A DNA stretch of 64,000 nt from Dactylellina haptotyla (taxonomy: Eukaryota; Ascomycota; Orbiliomycetes; Orbiliales; Orbiliaceae), in the NCBI GenBank assembly GCA_031310005.1, contig CM062383.1, positions 1,860,001 through 1,924,000 on the forward strand, in the 5' to 3' direction. Shown here one piece after another: positions 11,797 through 23,112 of this stretch. A program made the position numbers and the translations under genes. Positions within the stretch are counted from its first letter, which is position 1, and every line of letters begins with the position of its first letter. Under the pieces are notes generated by a model. That model ran no database searches. It was not told the origin of the DNA and saw only the letters and a program-made list of their open reading frames with translations.

Positions 11797-13322
11797 ATGA
11801 CTATGACTGCTGCTGCTCCACCCCCCAAACGTCAAAAGCTCCACGGCAGGGCTTTCTACGAAAGCATCGGCTCCCCGAAACGCATCGTCGCCCCCATGGT
11901 TGATGCCAGTGAATTGGTAAGTGCAAATCTTATCCTATCCCCCCCCTCTCTCAATTTGCCCTCGTCGCTAACGGCCTGGATGGTATGCACCCTCCTCCCA
12001 TTCAGGCATGGCGAATCCTTTCTCGAAAATACAATGCCGACGCCGCTTATTCACCCATGTTCCATGCCCGTCTGTTCGCTGAGACTGAACCATACCGCCG
12101 TCAATCCCTCCGTTCCGCTCCAACCTCAGACGTCGAATCGTCTCAGGCCTACGACGGAGAGCATAAATCGGACAGGCCGTTCCTGATCCAGTTTTGCGCC
12201 AACGACCCGCAGCATCTCCTCGCCGCAGCCAAAATTGCCCAGCACCACTGCGACGCCGTCGATCTCAACTTAGGGTGCCCGCAAGGTATCGCCAAAAAGG
12301 GCCACTATGGCGCCTTCCTCCAGGAACAGCCCGATTTAATCTACAAACTCATAAACACCCTTCATAAGGAACTCGACGTCCCCGTTACCGCAAAGATACG
12401 GATCCTCGATACAGAAGAAAAAACGCTTGCATATGCAAAGATGGTTTTAGATGCCGGCGCGAGCATCCTCACCGTTCACGGCAGACGGAGAGAACAGAAG
12501 AGTCACAACACAGGATTGGCCGACTGGACCTACATTAGATACCTACGGGAAAACCTCCCCGCGGACACCGTGATCTTTGCCAACGGAAACATCCTATACA
12601 ATACTGACGTAGAAGCGTGTCTTGATGCTACGGGCGCGGACGGCGTCATGTGCGCCGAGACGAATCTGTACAACCCTGCTGTATTCGTCCCCGTCACTGC
12701 CAGCTTCGAGGAGAGGTTTCCAAGAGTCGACGTGATGTGCCGACAGTATCTTCAAATCGTTCAGGATGTTACTTTTGGAGTGGGAAAGCCCATAACTGAG
12801 CTCCCCAAGGAGCAAGTCCGAGAGCATCCTTCTCTATCGTCCATCAAATCACATCTCTTCAGGCTCCTGCATGCCGTCTTTACCAAGAAGGAAAATCATT
12901 TCATCCGGAACATACTAGCGAAGGCTCACGGCTCCAAATTCGAAGAACTTCTCAAAATGGCTACCGAACTAGAAAGAGTTGTTGAAGAACAGCTAAAACT
13001 GACCCCGGAGACTCCAGAGCAATGGGAAGAGATTATGAAAGAAGCAGGTGGCTCCGGAGCAGACGCGAAGGTTTTGCCTATCCCGTGGTGGAGATGCCAA
13101 CCTTACGTACGACCAACGCCACAGCAAGCATATGAAAATGGGGCCATGCAAAAGTCGAAAAAGCAGCTCAAAGATTCGAAAAGGGAGCTTGATACCGAAT
13201 CCAACTCATTGTCAAACCCAGGGGAAGAACTGCCTGCCAAACGGCAGAAATTGGATCCTAGCACTGAGAATACCAAACAAGTTGATCAAGTGGTGAATGC
13301 AGACCCCGGATTCACAGTCTGA
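11797..13322 (+). CDS. dus1: tRNA-dihydrouridine synthase (Dus1 type)
   Basis: Two exons, 11797-11916 and 12006-13322, give 478 aa; the 89-nt intron has a GTAAGT donor and CAG acceptor. The product is a FMN-dependent TIM-barrel enzyme that reduces uridine to dihydrouridine in the D loop of tRNA (U16/U17 for yeast Dus1). Visible motifs are the N-terminal APMVDASELAWR with LSRKY, the catalytic-loop NLGCPQGIAKKGHYGAFL with the likely acid Cys131, TAKIRI, VHGRRREQK and the phosphate-binding-like FANGNILYNT. The Cys loop and the APMVD start fit the Dus1 branch better than Dus2, Dus3 or Dus4. The last 100 or so residues are a charged tail with a basic patch (ELPAKRQKLD), perhaps a nuclear signal. 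The splice site is fixed by the family match across it. Confidence 0.92.
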
Positions 13323-13568
13323 TTGGCGACGATAGTATTCAACCGAATTTTTATCTTACCAGACTGTGGCATCATCTTACCAGCCCCATCTACGATGGCT
13401 TTGTACCAACAATATATACTAGAATTTACGAACCTTTCAGCAGCATCACATCACATCACCTGCACTACATTAGACTTAGAAATACATGCGTATATATATC
13501 CAGATACACTCTATTCCGCTTCCACGAGAATGCCTACATCCGAACTAACCATATACAGTGCTGATTGT

Positions 13569-15791
13569 TTATACCAAAAACCTAAACCCCTTGACCGCAG
13601 CAGTACCCGGTAAACCTTCCTCCTCTCTTCTTTCAACTTCGTTTTGATTCAACGCAGCTGCACTCTGGTTGCCATCCACCAAGCTGGAACCGTCCGCTTC
13701 CTCATGATCAAGTTTCCTATTCAACCTAACGAGCGTGAATCGAAGGATTGTCGCAAAAATAATACCTAGTAATGATGTACCACAATTGACACCCATGGCA
13801 ATGGCTACGCTCGTTCGAGGGAATTGGTTCAGAAGCTTGCACACGAAGGTAATGGAAAGACTAGAAAGAATTGCATACCGTATCTCGGTGCCGACCCTTT
13901 TGTATACATATATGCCGTCCATATCGACGAAGCATTACTCACCGCATTGATCGCTGCTAAGGAGGCTGCGCGCTTGGTAACTGGTCTCGGAAGGGTTGAC
14001 GAAATCCAAGATAAAGCGCAGACGTAGCCGCCGTAAACACTAGCTGGCATAAACATCATCGCGGCTAAACTGTTGATTAGCATCCTTGGTTCATGTTTCA
14101 CATTTAGACGGAATACATACTGTAGCGGGCTGCTGTGTTCAACGTAGATGCCGCTATAATAAATGCAATCACTGAAATCTATACAGTGCTCAGGTGTTAA
14201 GAATCGCAATTACTCGTGAACTTTTGTGCTTAGAAGTTATAGCATACCGTAAGTGGAGCGATGATGTGAAAATACCTCTCACTACTCCTATCTGCATGCC
14301 ATGCGTTTGTAAGCACCACAATAGTTGCGAGTACCTACGGCCTTGTCAGATTCAAGGTGTTGGTCATATAGCAAGAGACGTGGAAAGAAGGACAAACATA
14401 AGGCGGAGTCGTCAACAGTAGAGTCTGAATACGACCATAGCCCAAAGTCCCGACGACACTAATACGGGTTAATATCGAAAAAGCAGATGTCAGGTACGAC
14501 GGCAGGGTGCTTACATCGGGAAGAAATTTGTAATGGAGCCACTTGCTACGCAGCAGGTCACCAAAACCATCAAGATGTACATTTTGGTATCCGTGAATGC
14601 AAGCTTGAGCCCGTGCATGACTTTCTGAGCCTCAGAGCCACTCCAGTCTTCCTCCCCTACGTCTCGCTCTATCCCATTGTCGTTAGTAGTTGAAAACGGG
14701 GTCGAATATGGCTGTCACAAACCGAGTCTCCAACAAGCCAGTTGTCTTTCTTCCTCTGATAGCCATCGCGTAGTTCGGGGGAAATCAGGGATAATAAGCC
14801 AGATAAAGAAAGCAATGAAAACCTGCAAGCTTCGGATCAGCCTCACCTCCTAGTATTTCGGTGCACTAAGAGCGGACCTACAGTGATAGAACCTTCGAGA
14901 ATAAAGAGCCAGCGCCAAGCTGAAAGGCCAGCTTTGCCGTCCAGTCCATCAGTGATACCCGCAGCTATCAAACCTGAAAAGGCACCAGATATCAAAGACC
15001 CAGAGTATAGGATTGCAGTTCTCAGCGAGAGCTCTTTCTTGGTGTACCATGATGAAAGGTAGAACAAGCACCCCGGGAAGTATGCGGCTTCAATAAAACC
15101 TAGAAAAAACCGACAGGCGATAAGGCCGGAGAAATTTTGTACCGCTCCTGTTGCTCCAGAGATTACGCCCCATATCATCATGACTACAGTAAAATAAATT
15201 GAAGGCCGGCCGATTTTATCTAAGAATAAATTCGAACTACGCAACCATAGTACGATGTGTTAATAGTGCTCACGAGTTGACATGATAATAACAAGCAACA
15301 GGGTGGTACTTACGGCACCTGCATCAAGATATATCCGACGAATAAAATAGAGACGGCGGTATTGTATTGAGTGGTCGATAGCCCTAACTCCTCGCCCATT
15401 CCGGCAACCTGGGCGGCTTGATTGATAGGTAACCAATCAGCATATATTCTTATTTGGGTATGCTCTAACAGCCCGGGCCCGGCGAGTTAAATAGAAAGCA
15501 GTGGTTACCTGGGATATTATTTCTGTCGAGATAGTTCATGATGTAAACTACAATGATAGTTGGGAGCAATCGAATATCAATTTTCCGCTTTAATTTAATT
15601 TCGAGTTCCTCGATCTCGTCGTCGGACAGATGTTTAAGGAGTGGCGGCTTTTCGTTGGTGTCTCTAGAGGTGGAAACTCTGCTAGTTGTTGTAGCCCCCC
15701 CAGCTGCACTTGAGCCATCATCGATACCACCCGCATCGTGAGAGAGGCCAAATATGCCACTGTCGGACTTGTTTGAAGATATCTCTTGCAT
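13569..15791 (-). CDS. MFS permease, Dal5/allantoate-like (anion:cation symporter family)
   Basis: Ten exons, in coding order: 15791-15509, 15416-15314, 15236-14882, 14822-14723, 14668-14515, 14458-14398, 14334-14248, 14178-14121, 14064-13879 and 13804-13569. They sum to 540 aa with every phase consistent and no internal stop. The family look is strong: YIMNYLDRNNIP at the end of exon 1, LFVGYILMQVPSNL across exons 2 and 3, KIGRPS, CRFFLGFIEAAYFPG, NAWHADR, and SWISSTLPRPVTKRAA. Members carry organic anions such as allantoate, nicotinate or vitamins across the plasma membrane in symport with protons; the substrate is not readable here. The N terminus is a soluble Ser/Thr-rich tail with an acidic helix. 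Nine introns of 54-92 nt is a high count; a casual single-exon read would wrongly call this gene broken. Confidence 0.88.
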
Positions 15792-17026
15792 GTTGGACGG
15801 ATATGGTTACTTGCGTTGGTTGTTATTTTACCCACAGCAGCTATAATTATCAAATGCAATGAGGCGGAAGTTGGGAATGCTCTCAGTTATAATAACTTAA
15901 ATAGTCAAGTCGCAATTTGTGGGAGTCAAGAGTATATTTCCAATTTATACAGAATCAATGATAGCGCCGCGCGAGAAACCCAGTGACTGCGCTATGACGG
16001 AGGACCATTCAAGCTTTCTCTTAGGTGATCGACCAAGAAACAAGCCTGGAGCCGAGGGACTGTTTCTGTGCTTGTGAGGGTACTTGCTTCAAATATTTGG
16101 GTATCCAGCGCGACTTGCAGATGCCTCCCAGCTCGAAAACCGGATTTGATGGTGCCAAGACCGCTTGTAAAGCACATGCTCTGGCGTATGTTGCGCAGCC
16201 AAACGTCGGTCGCTGTTTGAATTACCCGCTGGAAGTGCAAAACATGCCGTCGATCAGGATAAATGCCCAGTTGACGGGCTGCCTAGTGCGCGGGGAATGG
16301 GCAGCGCAGGCTCTCTTTCGGGGTCACTTGTCGGCATCCGTTGCATTGTCGGAATCCGCTTGGTGCATTGATACAACCTTATCCTTACCCCGGATTTGGT
16401 GGCGGAGATTTCTTGAGGTTAGCTTCCGTCATGATTCGTGACTCTCAATTTCTTCCCCAGAATTGCGACCAGGCAGGCCAATTGAACTCCAGGGTCGGCG
16501 ACAAATCTTTCCGCGTCTTCTGCTAAATCGGCCTGCATGTGCATTTCCGAGTCGCACGGGGCACTCACATTGCGTCGAAGCTGTTAGCCGGCCTATGATA
16601 ATACGTGTTTAGAGAACAAGGGCTCGCTTCTAGAAATACCACTCCCAACACACACGAGGAGAGTAGGCCGTGGTACGATATCGGTGACTGGCATGACGGT
16701 GGAGGAGTCAAGACGGGAAGACTGGGCGTTATCGCGAAATCTTGGTATACTGAAAGATGTAATTTAGGCGAAAATGCAAAGTAAAATAAAATAACTTAAA
16801 ATAGAAGCCAAGATGATATGCGCTCCTCCAGCCTACTCGTCCATAGGCTTATTCATATACCATCCTACGTCTGTTCTCCCCAGGCTCCCCACCCATCTCC
16901 ACCTGCCTCTCAATTATCGCTAACAAATCAACAAATCAAAAAAATAGCGAACCCTAAAACATTAGTATCAAGATCAGCACTTCAGTTAATCCTATCTGTA
17001 CAGGCTCCAGTCTTGTTAACAGCGGG
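15792..17026. other. Intergenic region, no supported gene
   Basis: Upstream of the MFS gene and of the small gene at 17027. Short frames at 15992-16441 exist on both strands but none shows a family motif or a clear splice model. Two CxxC-like spacings on the minus strand near 16340 are too weak to call a zinc protein. Confidence 0.4.
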
Positions 17027-17616
17027 ATGTGCATTGGATTCGTAGTTGAGACAAACCCCAAGGCGAAGTCCAAAACAAAGGCAGAAGCTACATTAAACGA
17101 ATCCCTAGATCTAGAATCTACAAGACCAAAGGTGTTCGTAAGTCCGATCTACTCCCTTACCCCCAATATGTCCCCATACCTAGCTTCCAGGAATTTTGGA
17201 TGGATAGCATCTTGAACTGATAGCTTGTTACATCTCAGTTTAACGCTCGCTCTGGGCAGTTTCTTATTAACTCTCAAATCGACAAGGAAATCGGCCTGCC
17301 AAAGCTAATAGACGCGGCTCCATACGCCCCACCACAGATGAGTCTTCCCACAAATAAAACAAGGCACAAGGCCGACAATGTATTCCTGATCTCTGCTGCA
17401 TCTGGACCCCACAACAGCTTCGACATGAATCTCCAGACATCCACCGATGGGGGTGCATCTTTAGGGTTGAAGAAACCTAGAGGGAAAGGCTATGCTACAC
17501 CAGAAGAAGCTATTCAAGCTGCTATGAAGAGTGGTTTCAGGATGGACAACAAACACATCCACATTATGCCTGGAGAACGAGGAGGTTATTTCGTGGTTGG
17601 GGTTAGCGACAAATGA
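17027..17616 (+). CDS. Unrecognised small protein (162 aa)
   Basis: I do not recognise this family. Two exons, 17027-17137 and 17239-17616, join in phase across a 101-nt intron with a GTAAGT donor and TCTCAG acceptor. The sequence is protein-like: a Lys-rich N terminus, a middle part FNARSGQFLINSQIDKEIG, a Gly/Ser-rich stretch, then a compact end with ATPEEAIQAAMKSGF and GERGGYFVVGVSD. The last block looks like a small folded helix-plus-strand unit. No signal peptide or membrane segment is seen. An acceptor-like TTAACAG ends at 17022, just before the ATG, so a further 5' exon is possible. The neighbour at 18089, on the same strand, is also an orphan. The existence of the gene is likely; its function is unknown. 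Confidence 0.55.
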
Positions 17617-18088
17617 CTCGCCTTTCACCGTATTGGTCAAATTGAGTGTACGCACCGGTGCTATAATATACGCCTTTTTTTTTTCCAAGTTCTTAGGGGG
17701 TGTTCCCCTTCCATTATTTGTCGATTTTCGCTAGGGCGGATTGCTGCTACTGTAGAACCGTGTTTATCGAAAATAGCTCCATTGTTTCTAGAACAAGTTG
17801 CAACGGTGAAGCTATCGGAGCGTTCTAGCCATATATATATCGCAAAATTAGAATACCTCTTATGTGATACCTGTAGATGAGCTTGAATGCTACAAATTGA
17901 CCAAGTGTCAATGGTTTTCGTATTAGCATGCGTTTAAATGTAACATTGAAGATACTCAAGGAATATTATCGAAGCTACATGAAAAACGTAGCCAATTCGT
18001 TTGGGTTTTCCATTCGCTCAAAATTATCAACCTATCCCACCTATAGATTCAAAACATCCAGTTCAGCATCATTATATCGACATCGACT
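17617..18088. other. Intergenic region between two orphan genes
   Basis: AT-rich, with no coding signal seen. It probably holds the terminator of the first orphan gene and the promoter of the second. Confidence 0.4.
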
Positions 18089-19336
18089 ATGAGTCTTAAA
18101 CATCGCACTGCAAAGATGAATCGTATGCGAAGTCGACACATCACCTCTCCGCAGTCAGAATTCTATGAGAAGTCTAGGGCCACGGTCCGGTGGGCTGCAA
18201 CTAGGGCTAATAGCCACCAAAATTCGAAATCTCTAGAGTCATATCTAGAATGGCGTCAACGTTTCTTCAATGGCCGAGAGTTCAGAGCCCTCCAGGATGA
18301 GAAAGTTCGGGATCTCTTCAATATCCCCGAACATGCAGCCCAATACCCTCCTCGCCAAGATAGCTCCAGAACTTCAGTCTTCGATCTCGAAAAAAGAGAT
18401 TGGTATGACTTTCATTTTCCTACCGGTATCGTCCTATTTCCTTACGATTTTACGACAATCTCCAGCTCTACGGCGGGCCCGATAAATGGGTCACAGTCCC
18501 TGCCGAAGAGAAACCCCAGCAACAAGAAAATCGCAAAAAGCAACTTGAACGGAATCTCCATGTCAAACTATCGACGAATTCAAGACCTCAGGCGTGGTGA
18601 TCGAGTTGTTCTCCCTAACGATTCTCAGATATTAGCGGTTAACAACGGAATAGTCCCTAAGGGTGTCTTAATAGTCAACCGTGTCGGTATCCAAAATGGA
18701 ACAAATTACGCCGCCCTCCAGGTCCGAACATTTGTTCAACTTCAACTATACGAGCTTGTTCTGCCGCATCATATTCGGTCCCTGCATCTAGTTGAGACAG
18801 AAACTGCCCTCATGACGAAACAATCTTCTGGCATTCCCCTACCTGGGTATTTTATGCTTCGTCACGCCTATCTCCTTGGAATGGAAGTCGACTCTTGGCG
18901 TGAGAAAAATGTCGAGGACAAATGCCTAGCCAGCAACCGCTTGTTCAGGTTCGAATGCGCCTTTCTCGGTGATAGCGGTGGAATAACTAAGCAAAGATTC
19001 ATTGCTGCGGAGACCATTCACGACTCTGTCAACCGCCTTCACGTTTCCTGGCATGTAGGGCAGCGGGCGCGGGAGACAGATTTCATGAAATCGAATAAAT
19101 GGGTTCTATGGTTGTTGAAGTACGTGCCTTCGAGTGTATCGGTACAGGCCAAGCATATAGAGGCAAAATGGACTGAGGCAGAGACGTACCAGGTGCTTGG
19201 ATGGAGTACTAGTGGTGTATTGGCTACAGGATCCGAGTCATTGGGGGCAATTCAGACGGAAGAGCTTATTGCAGATGCCAGGGTTTACGAAGATAATATG
19301 TTCAAAGTACTTTCTAGGCAAACAAGTAGATTTTAG
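18089..19336 (+). CDS. Unrecognised protein (415 aa), single exon
   Basis: I cannot place this protein in a family. It is one uninterrupted exon from a clear ATG to a TAG, longer than expected by chance in this AT-rich setting, with balanced amino-acid use. The N terminus is basic (MSLKHRTAKMNRMRSRH), followed by an aromatic, charged segment (SYLEWRQRFFNGREF) and a Trp/Phe-rich part (KRDWYDFHFPTGIVLFPYDF). The middle has alternating hydrophobic residues typical of beta strands (RGDRVVLPNDSQILAVNNG; KGVLIVNRVG), and the C-terminal third is mixed alpha/beta. No membrane helix or signal peptide is evident. It may be a clade-specific gene together with the one at 17027. Checked only by eye. Confidence 0.6.
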   Translation: MSLKHRTAKMNRMRSRHITSPQSEFYEKSRATVRWAATRANSHQNSKSLESYLEWRQRFFNGREFRALQDEKVRDLFNIPEHAAQYPPRQDSSRTSVFDLEKRDWYDFHFPTGIVLFPYDFTTISSSTAGPINGSQSLPKRNPSNKKIAKSNLNGISMSNYRRIQDLRRGDRVVLPNDSQILAVNNGIVPKGVLIVNRVGIQNGTNYAALQVRTFVQLQLYELVLPHHIRSLHLVETETALMTKQSSGIPLPGYFMLRHAYLLGMEVDSWREKNVEDKCLASNRLFRFECAFLGDSGGITKQRFIAAETIHDSVNRLHVSWHVGQRARETDFMKSNKWVLWLLKYVPSSVSVQAKHIEAKWTEAETYQVLGWSTSGVLATGSESLGAIQTEELIADARVYEDNMFKVLSRQTSRF

Positions 19337-19458
19337 ATTTAATATTCAACTGACAACTATTATCAGGATCTCCCTTTCCTTATTTCTTAATGTTAGCTTC
19401 CAAGGCCGTGAGAGGAATATTATATCAAGAATGACCCGCAGTTTGGATGTGCTGGCGC

Positions 19459-19518
19459 TGGTGTGTTACACTAGTTAATATTATAATGCTGTAATAAAAA
19501 TATTAGTGTAGCACACCA
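19459..19518. repeat. Imperfect inverted repeat (hairpin)
   Basis: The left arm TGGTGTGTTACACTA and the right arm TAGTGTAGCACACCA pair with one mismatch; an AATATT-like pair extends the stem. The centre is a short AT-rich loop. It lies about 120 bases after the stop of the 18089 gene, so it could shape its 3' end, or be the remains of a small foldback element. No target-site duplication was established. Confidence 0.6.
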
Positions 19519-21076
19519 CCATATATTAAGAGGTATCAGCTTGTACCAGCACAGTATCTGATAGATATTCAGATATACATTTCGAGTATTCTTTCCAAAA
19601 GACCAGGGACAGCATAAGGAAGTTGGAAGAGGTTACGGCTATTAAGTGGGCACTATTACAATTACCCACAGAGCGGTTCAATTTTCCTACCGCTTTTCTT
19701 CTCCCAGGACATGACGATGCGAATACGGCGCGAAAGCCTCGAAAGGAAACGCCGCATGAAGTTGTTTACAGAGGTTCAAGTCAGCCGCCGCGAGTCTATC
19801 ACAGTTACCTTGGCCGTAGTTAGGTCGCCCACGGTACCTTACGGGACTACCATCAATTGGTCATTAAACCTGGGCTTGAAAATGTATTATAAAATCATAT
19901 ACCAAAATAAATAACTTTAGTTAGAAAGGCGAGTAGGCTGGAAGGTCGAAAAAAGAAAGAAACAAGAAAGAGAGAAATTTAAAGGAAAAAAAGCATCGTG
20001 CGTTGTCACGTTATTCAGCTGTTACACAATTCTTTTCTGGTGTTTTCAGGCGACTTGCCCAGATAGGCTGAGTTTAAATCTATTATTATCAACCTGTCCT
20101 AGACTATGACCCGCTGCTAGAAAAGGGCAGCCCAGCCAAGCGGACGCCGCAAATACTTCTTAGCTGGAGGTCCCTCGTTTTAGCAATAGAATCTTATAGC
20201 CAAGCTCGAGTAACTGGAATCGATATTTGCAATCGGGACCTGACAGGTCTCTTTGTCCTGTCAGATCCACGCGCTTCCCTCCTTGGTTGGGGAGCCAAGG
20301 AGGTGGGAGAACATTCAAGCGGACAGATCTAAGCCAACTATTTTGGTCCCATGAACCACACTCCCAAGCTTGTCTTCAACAGCAGGGACCGACGCGAATG
20401 TGCCTGCGGTGTAACCTCGCAGCTGGAGATGCAGATTCGTTCCATGTTTTTCTTTCTGATGGTCGGTCTCAAGAGCAGCAGATGGGCATTGCGCACATCT
20501 GCAATGTTGGAAGTGCATTGCATTCACGGCACAGGAACCTGGAGGAAAGCCTCAACGCGGGCACGGAAATGGGGTATTTTATATGAGACCTTGATGCCAC
20601 AGAAGCGAAGGAGAAAATTTGATGAAACATTCCCCCGTCCAACTCGTCTCATTCCAGGAGGTCGTGGATTCGCGGGATGCCCCCCTAGAATTTTTGAGTC
20701 TGCTTCCTCAGCAATTTCGTTCCGCTTGGCTGCTGCGTGTCCGCAAACGGTTGCTTTGTGAAATATTCGAAAATGACGAGAGCCCGGCTGGCCTTGGCAG
20801 ATCGTCAATTCGATCGAGCTTTCAATTGCTCGCGGGTGACGAATAACAACCACCACCACGATGATGCGAACAAGAATCGACCAGAAGGAAACCCGGTTCT
20901 CAGGGTGGTCTTCTGGGGTGGGGCGTGTAACATGAAGCGCGGTGAAGGGCAACGGGACGCTGAGCTGTGATTAGTTGGAAGCCGGTCAGCATTTGGATAA
21001 AAACTCGTCCTCCAGCTTTTGTTCCACATGTGCTAACTAGCTGCCTTGTCTGTTTTATCCCTCAGCCAGTCACTTG

Positions 21077-21110
21077 CTTCTTCTTCTTCTTCTTCTTCTC
21101 TTCTTCTTCT
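21077..21110. repeat. (TTC)n pyrimidine tract
   Basis: TTC repeats with one interruption in a CT-rich block. Such tracts are common just upstream of transcription starts in filamentous fungi. Confidence 0.85.
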
Positions 21111-21491
21111 GCTGTATTCTCGTTCTTAGCTCCCTCTCTTTTCTTCTTATTCTTCGTTTTCTTCTTTCCTTTTTAAATATTCTAGTTTCTCCTCTTATCG
21201 GCCCCCCTAAACCTTTTAAAGGCACCGATCGCCCTTCGAATCGCCTTTTCATTTCTGTCTCCAATTTCCAATCCTCAGTTTTTTCGGCCTTCGGGGCTTC
21301 CTCAATCGCGGCCTGCCGTTTGTTCCGAGCTATCCTCCCTATTGCAAGTCACGAGCTCGATCGAGAACTTAGCACACGACACCTCCGACTGCTATAGAAC
21401 GTTAGAAGCACGCCACCAAAATTTTACCAAGCATCGTCTCTCAAGATCCAGTCCTTCCCACAGAAGAAATATCCTTCCTTCCTCCTAAAAA

Positions 21492-21932
21492 ATGTGTAGA
21501 TATCGCGTATACATCTATTCGTGCGGTGACGCCGAGGTAGAGAACCCTCCGTATTTGCCTTGCAGCGACGAGTACTGTGCTCCCGACTCCCCGGACGCCG
21601 ACCCGCCAATTAAGATAAAAAAAACTACACCTTGTGGCCAACACGCTGCTGGAGGAAGTCCCACAAACAACCAGCCCACCGACGGCGGCACCTCGTGGTC
21701 GCGAACAAACTCGTCTCATCGCGGCCGCGCATTGGGACCTGGTGAGGGCGACCCGGGGGACCGACTCCGACATACCGTCTCCACCAAGATCAAGGTATCC
21801 AAGCTCGTTCGCAGCCTGACGAAGAAGAAACAAGAAAAAGAGCACAAGAACAACGGAGCAGATGGCTTCTTGCCCGACAACCACGGGGCTTACGACGAGA
21901 TCGGTAGCGAAATGGACGAACTAAAGAAATGA
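21492..21932 (+). CDS. Unrecognised small Cys-rich-start protein (146 aa)
   Basis: A single exon from ATG 21492 to a TGA. The N terminus MCRYRVYIYSCGD resembles the start of many short conserved fungal proteins of unknown role, and further Cys residues follow (LPCSDEYCAPDS; TPCGQH). The rest is polar, then a basic stretch KLVRSLTKKKQEKEHKN and an acidic end. There is no signal peptide, so the Cys residues more likely bind metal or stay reduced in the cytosol than form secreted disulfides. The upstream CT-rich leader supports a real gene. No family assigned; function unknown. Confidence 0.5.
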   Translation: MCRYRVYIYSCGDAEVENPPYLPCSDEYCAPDSPDADPPIKIKKTTPCGQHAAGGSPTNNQPTDGGTSWSRTNSSHRGRALGPGEGDPGDRLRHTVSTKIKVSKLVRSLTKKKQEKEHKNNGADGFLPDNHGAYDEIGSEMDELKK

Positions 21933-23112
21933 GAGGAACAAGAGCACAAGGTGGTTAAACTTTCCCACAAGGAAGGAAATAAAAATACAAATGAAATAAA
22001 TCAACAAAATTAACATAATCAGAAAAGAAAGAGAGAGAAAAGGGGCTGGCAATCTCAGGCCATTCGATAGCGAGCTATTGTATACTTCCTTTCGAAGTGA
22101 ACCCAAACGGAGCGGTTCAAATATACTGCTTTTTCCTTTGTCTATGGAGTCATGAAGTTATGAAGCGCTTTGTTTCCTTGTCGTCTATGCATCTTTGATT
22201 GTGTCGTGCCGGCTTCGAGACTAGCTGTACAGGGGTTTTGTTTCGCTTTTTGAAGTCTCGCGCAATGTGCAACAGGCCCTCAAACAGTTAACCAAGCTGG
22301 GGGGTTTTCATTTCATCTTCATTTTAATCATTTCATTCTGCGAGCGTTCTGCGTCCCGGGTCAGGTTCTGTACAAAATGGCATACAGTGGTTGTCTTTCG
22401 GTCGCATAGACAATCCTCCTCTCCCCGTCCTCCCCTTTCTCCCAATGTATTTACTTAGTAACGCGATTGTAGTTTCAACAAACCGCTTGTCCGATATCCA
22501 AAGCTATGATTTCCCATACTGCCTCGATATAGATAGATAGAATCACCATGCAGAGTCGAGTCCAGCTCCCGCCAATCATCCCGGCTGGCTGTTGGCCTGA
22601 ACCGCTCCCCTCATTTTATGCGTCAGCCCCGCCGCAACACTACCTGGCCAGGTACCCAATACCACCACCACCACCCGCCTCAGGCCTCTCAGGATCCTTA
22701 CAGCTTGCATATGGGCATTGCTCACCACTCGCTCGTCGCTGGGAAGGTCACATATCGAACCTTTCTCCTTCCGCGTCCATTGACTTGATTGTTATTTTGC
22801 CGTCAGAGTCATCAAGCTTCTTAGCGTTACCTCTTTATTCTAGCTCCACAACCCTTAAATGCGCACATTTCTAGAGTTGACTCCTAGCATACGGCGTGAT
22901 CAAAAACTAGAACCTCTGCTTTCATTCCAACAAAATATCGTCCCCCTTAGATCGAACGTTACATACCTCGAGTCCTGTTCGGCATAGAGAGATGGCGGAG
23001 ATGATGAGAACTCGGTCCAAGGGGCCACCACGGGAAACCTATATCTACAAGGTTCCAACAGGTACCTACCATATGAGCCCCGATCCCGAAGCTCCGAAAA
23101 AATATTTGCTAA
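21933..23112. other. Promoter and leader of the large F-box gene
   Basis: No firm gene. Short frames at 22548-22874 and 22992-23333 start with real ATGs. The second overlaps the start of the F-box gene in another phase and could act as an upstream ORF. Confidence 0.4.

Larger units (their letters stand above)
19337..21491. other. Intergenic region, no supported gene
   Basis: Contains an inverted repeat near 19459 and a TTC-rich tract near 21077. Overlapping frames on both strands at 20227-20960 have no family look. The last 500 bases, CT-rich, look like a fungal promoter and leader for the gene at 21492. Confidence 0.4.

Noticed and set aside
15992-16441. Facing open frames with CxxC-like spacing, considered as a zinc-cluster factor
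   Set aside because: The Cys pattern is incomplete and the frame is not continuous; no splice model restored a known domain.
20227-20952. Overlapping frames of 119-142 codons on both strands
   Set aside because: Frames of similar length on both strands, no motif and no splice signals that extend them; likely chance.
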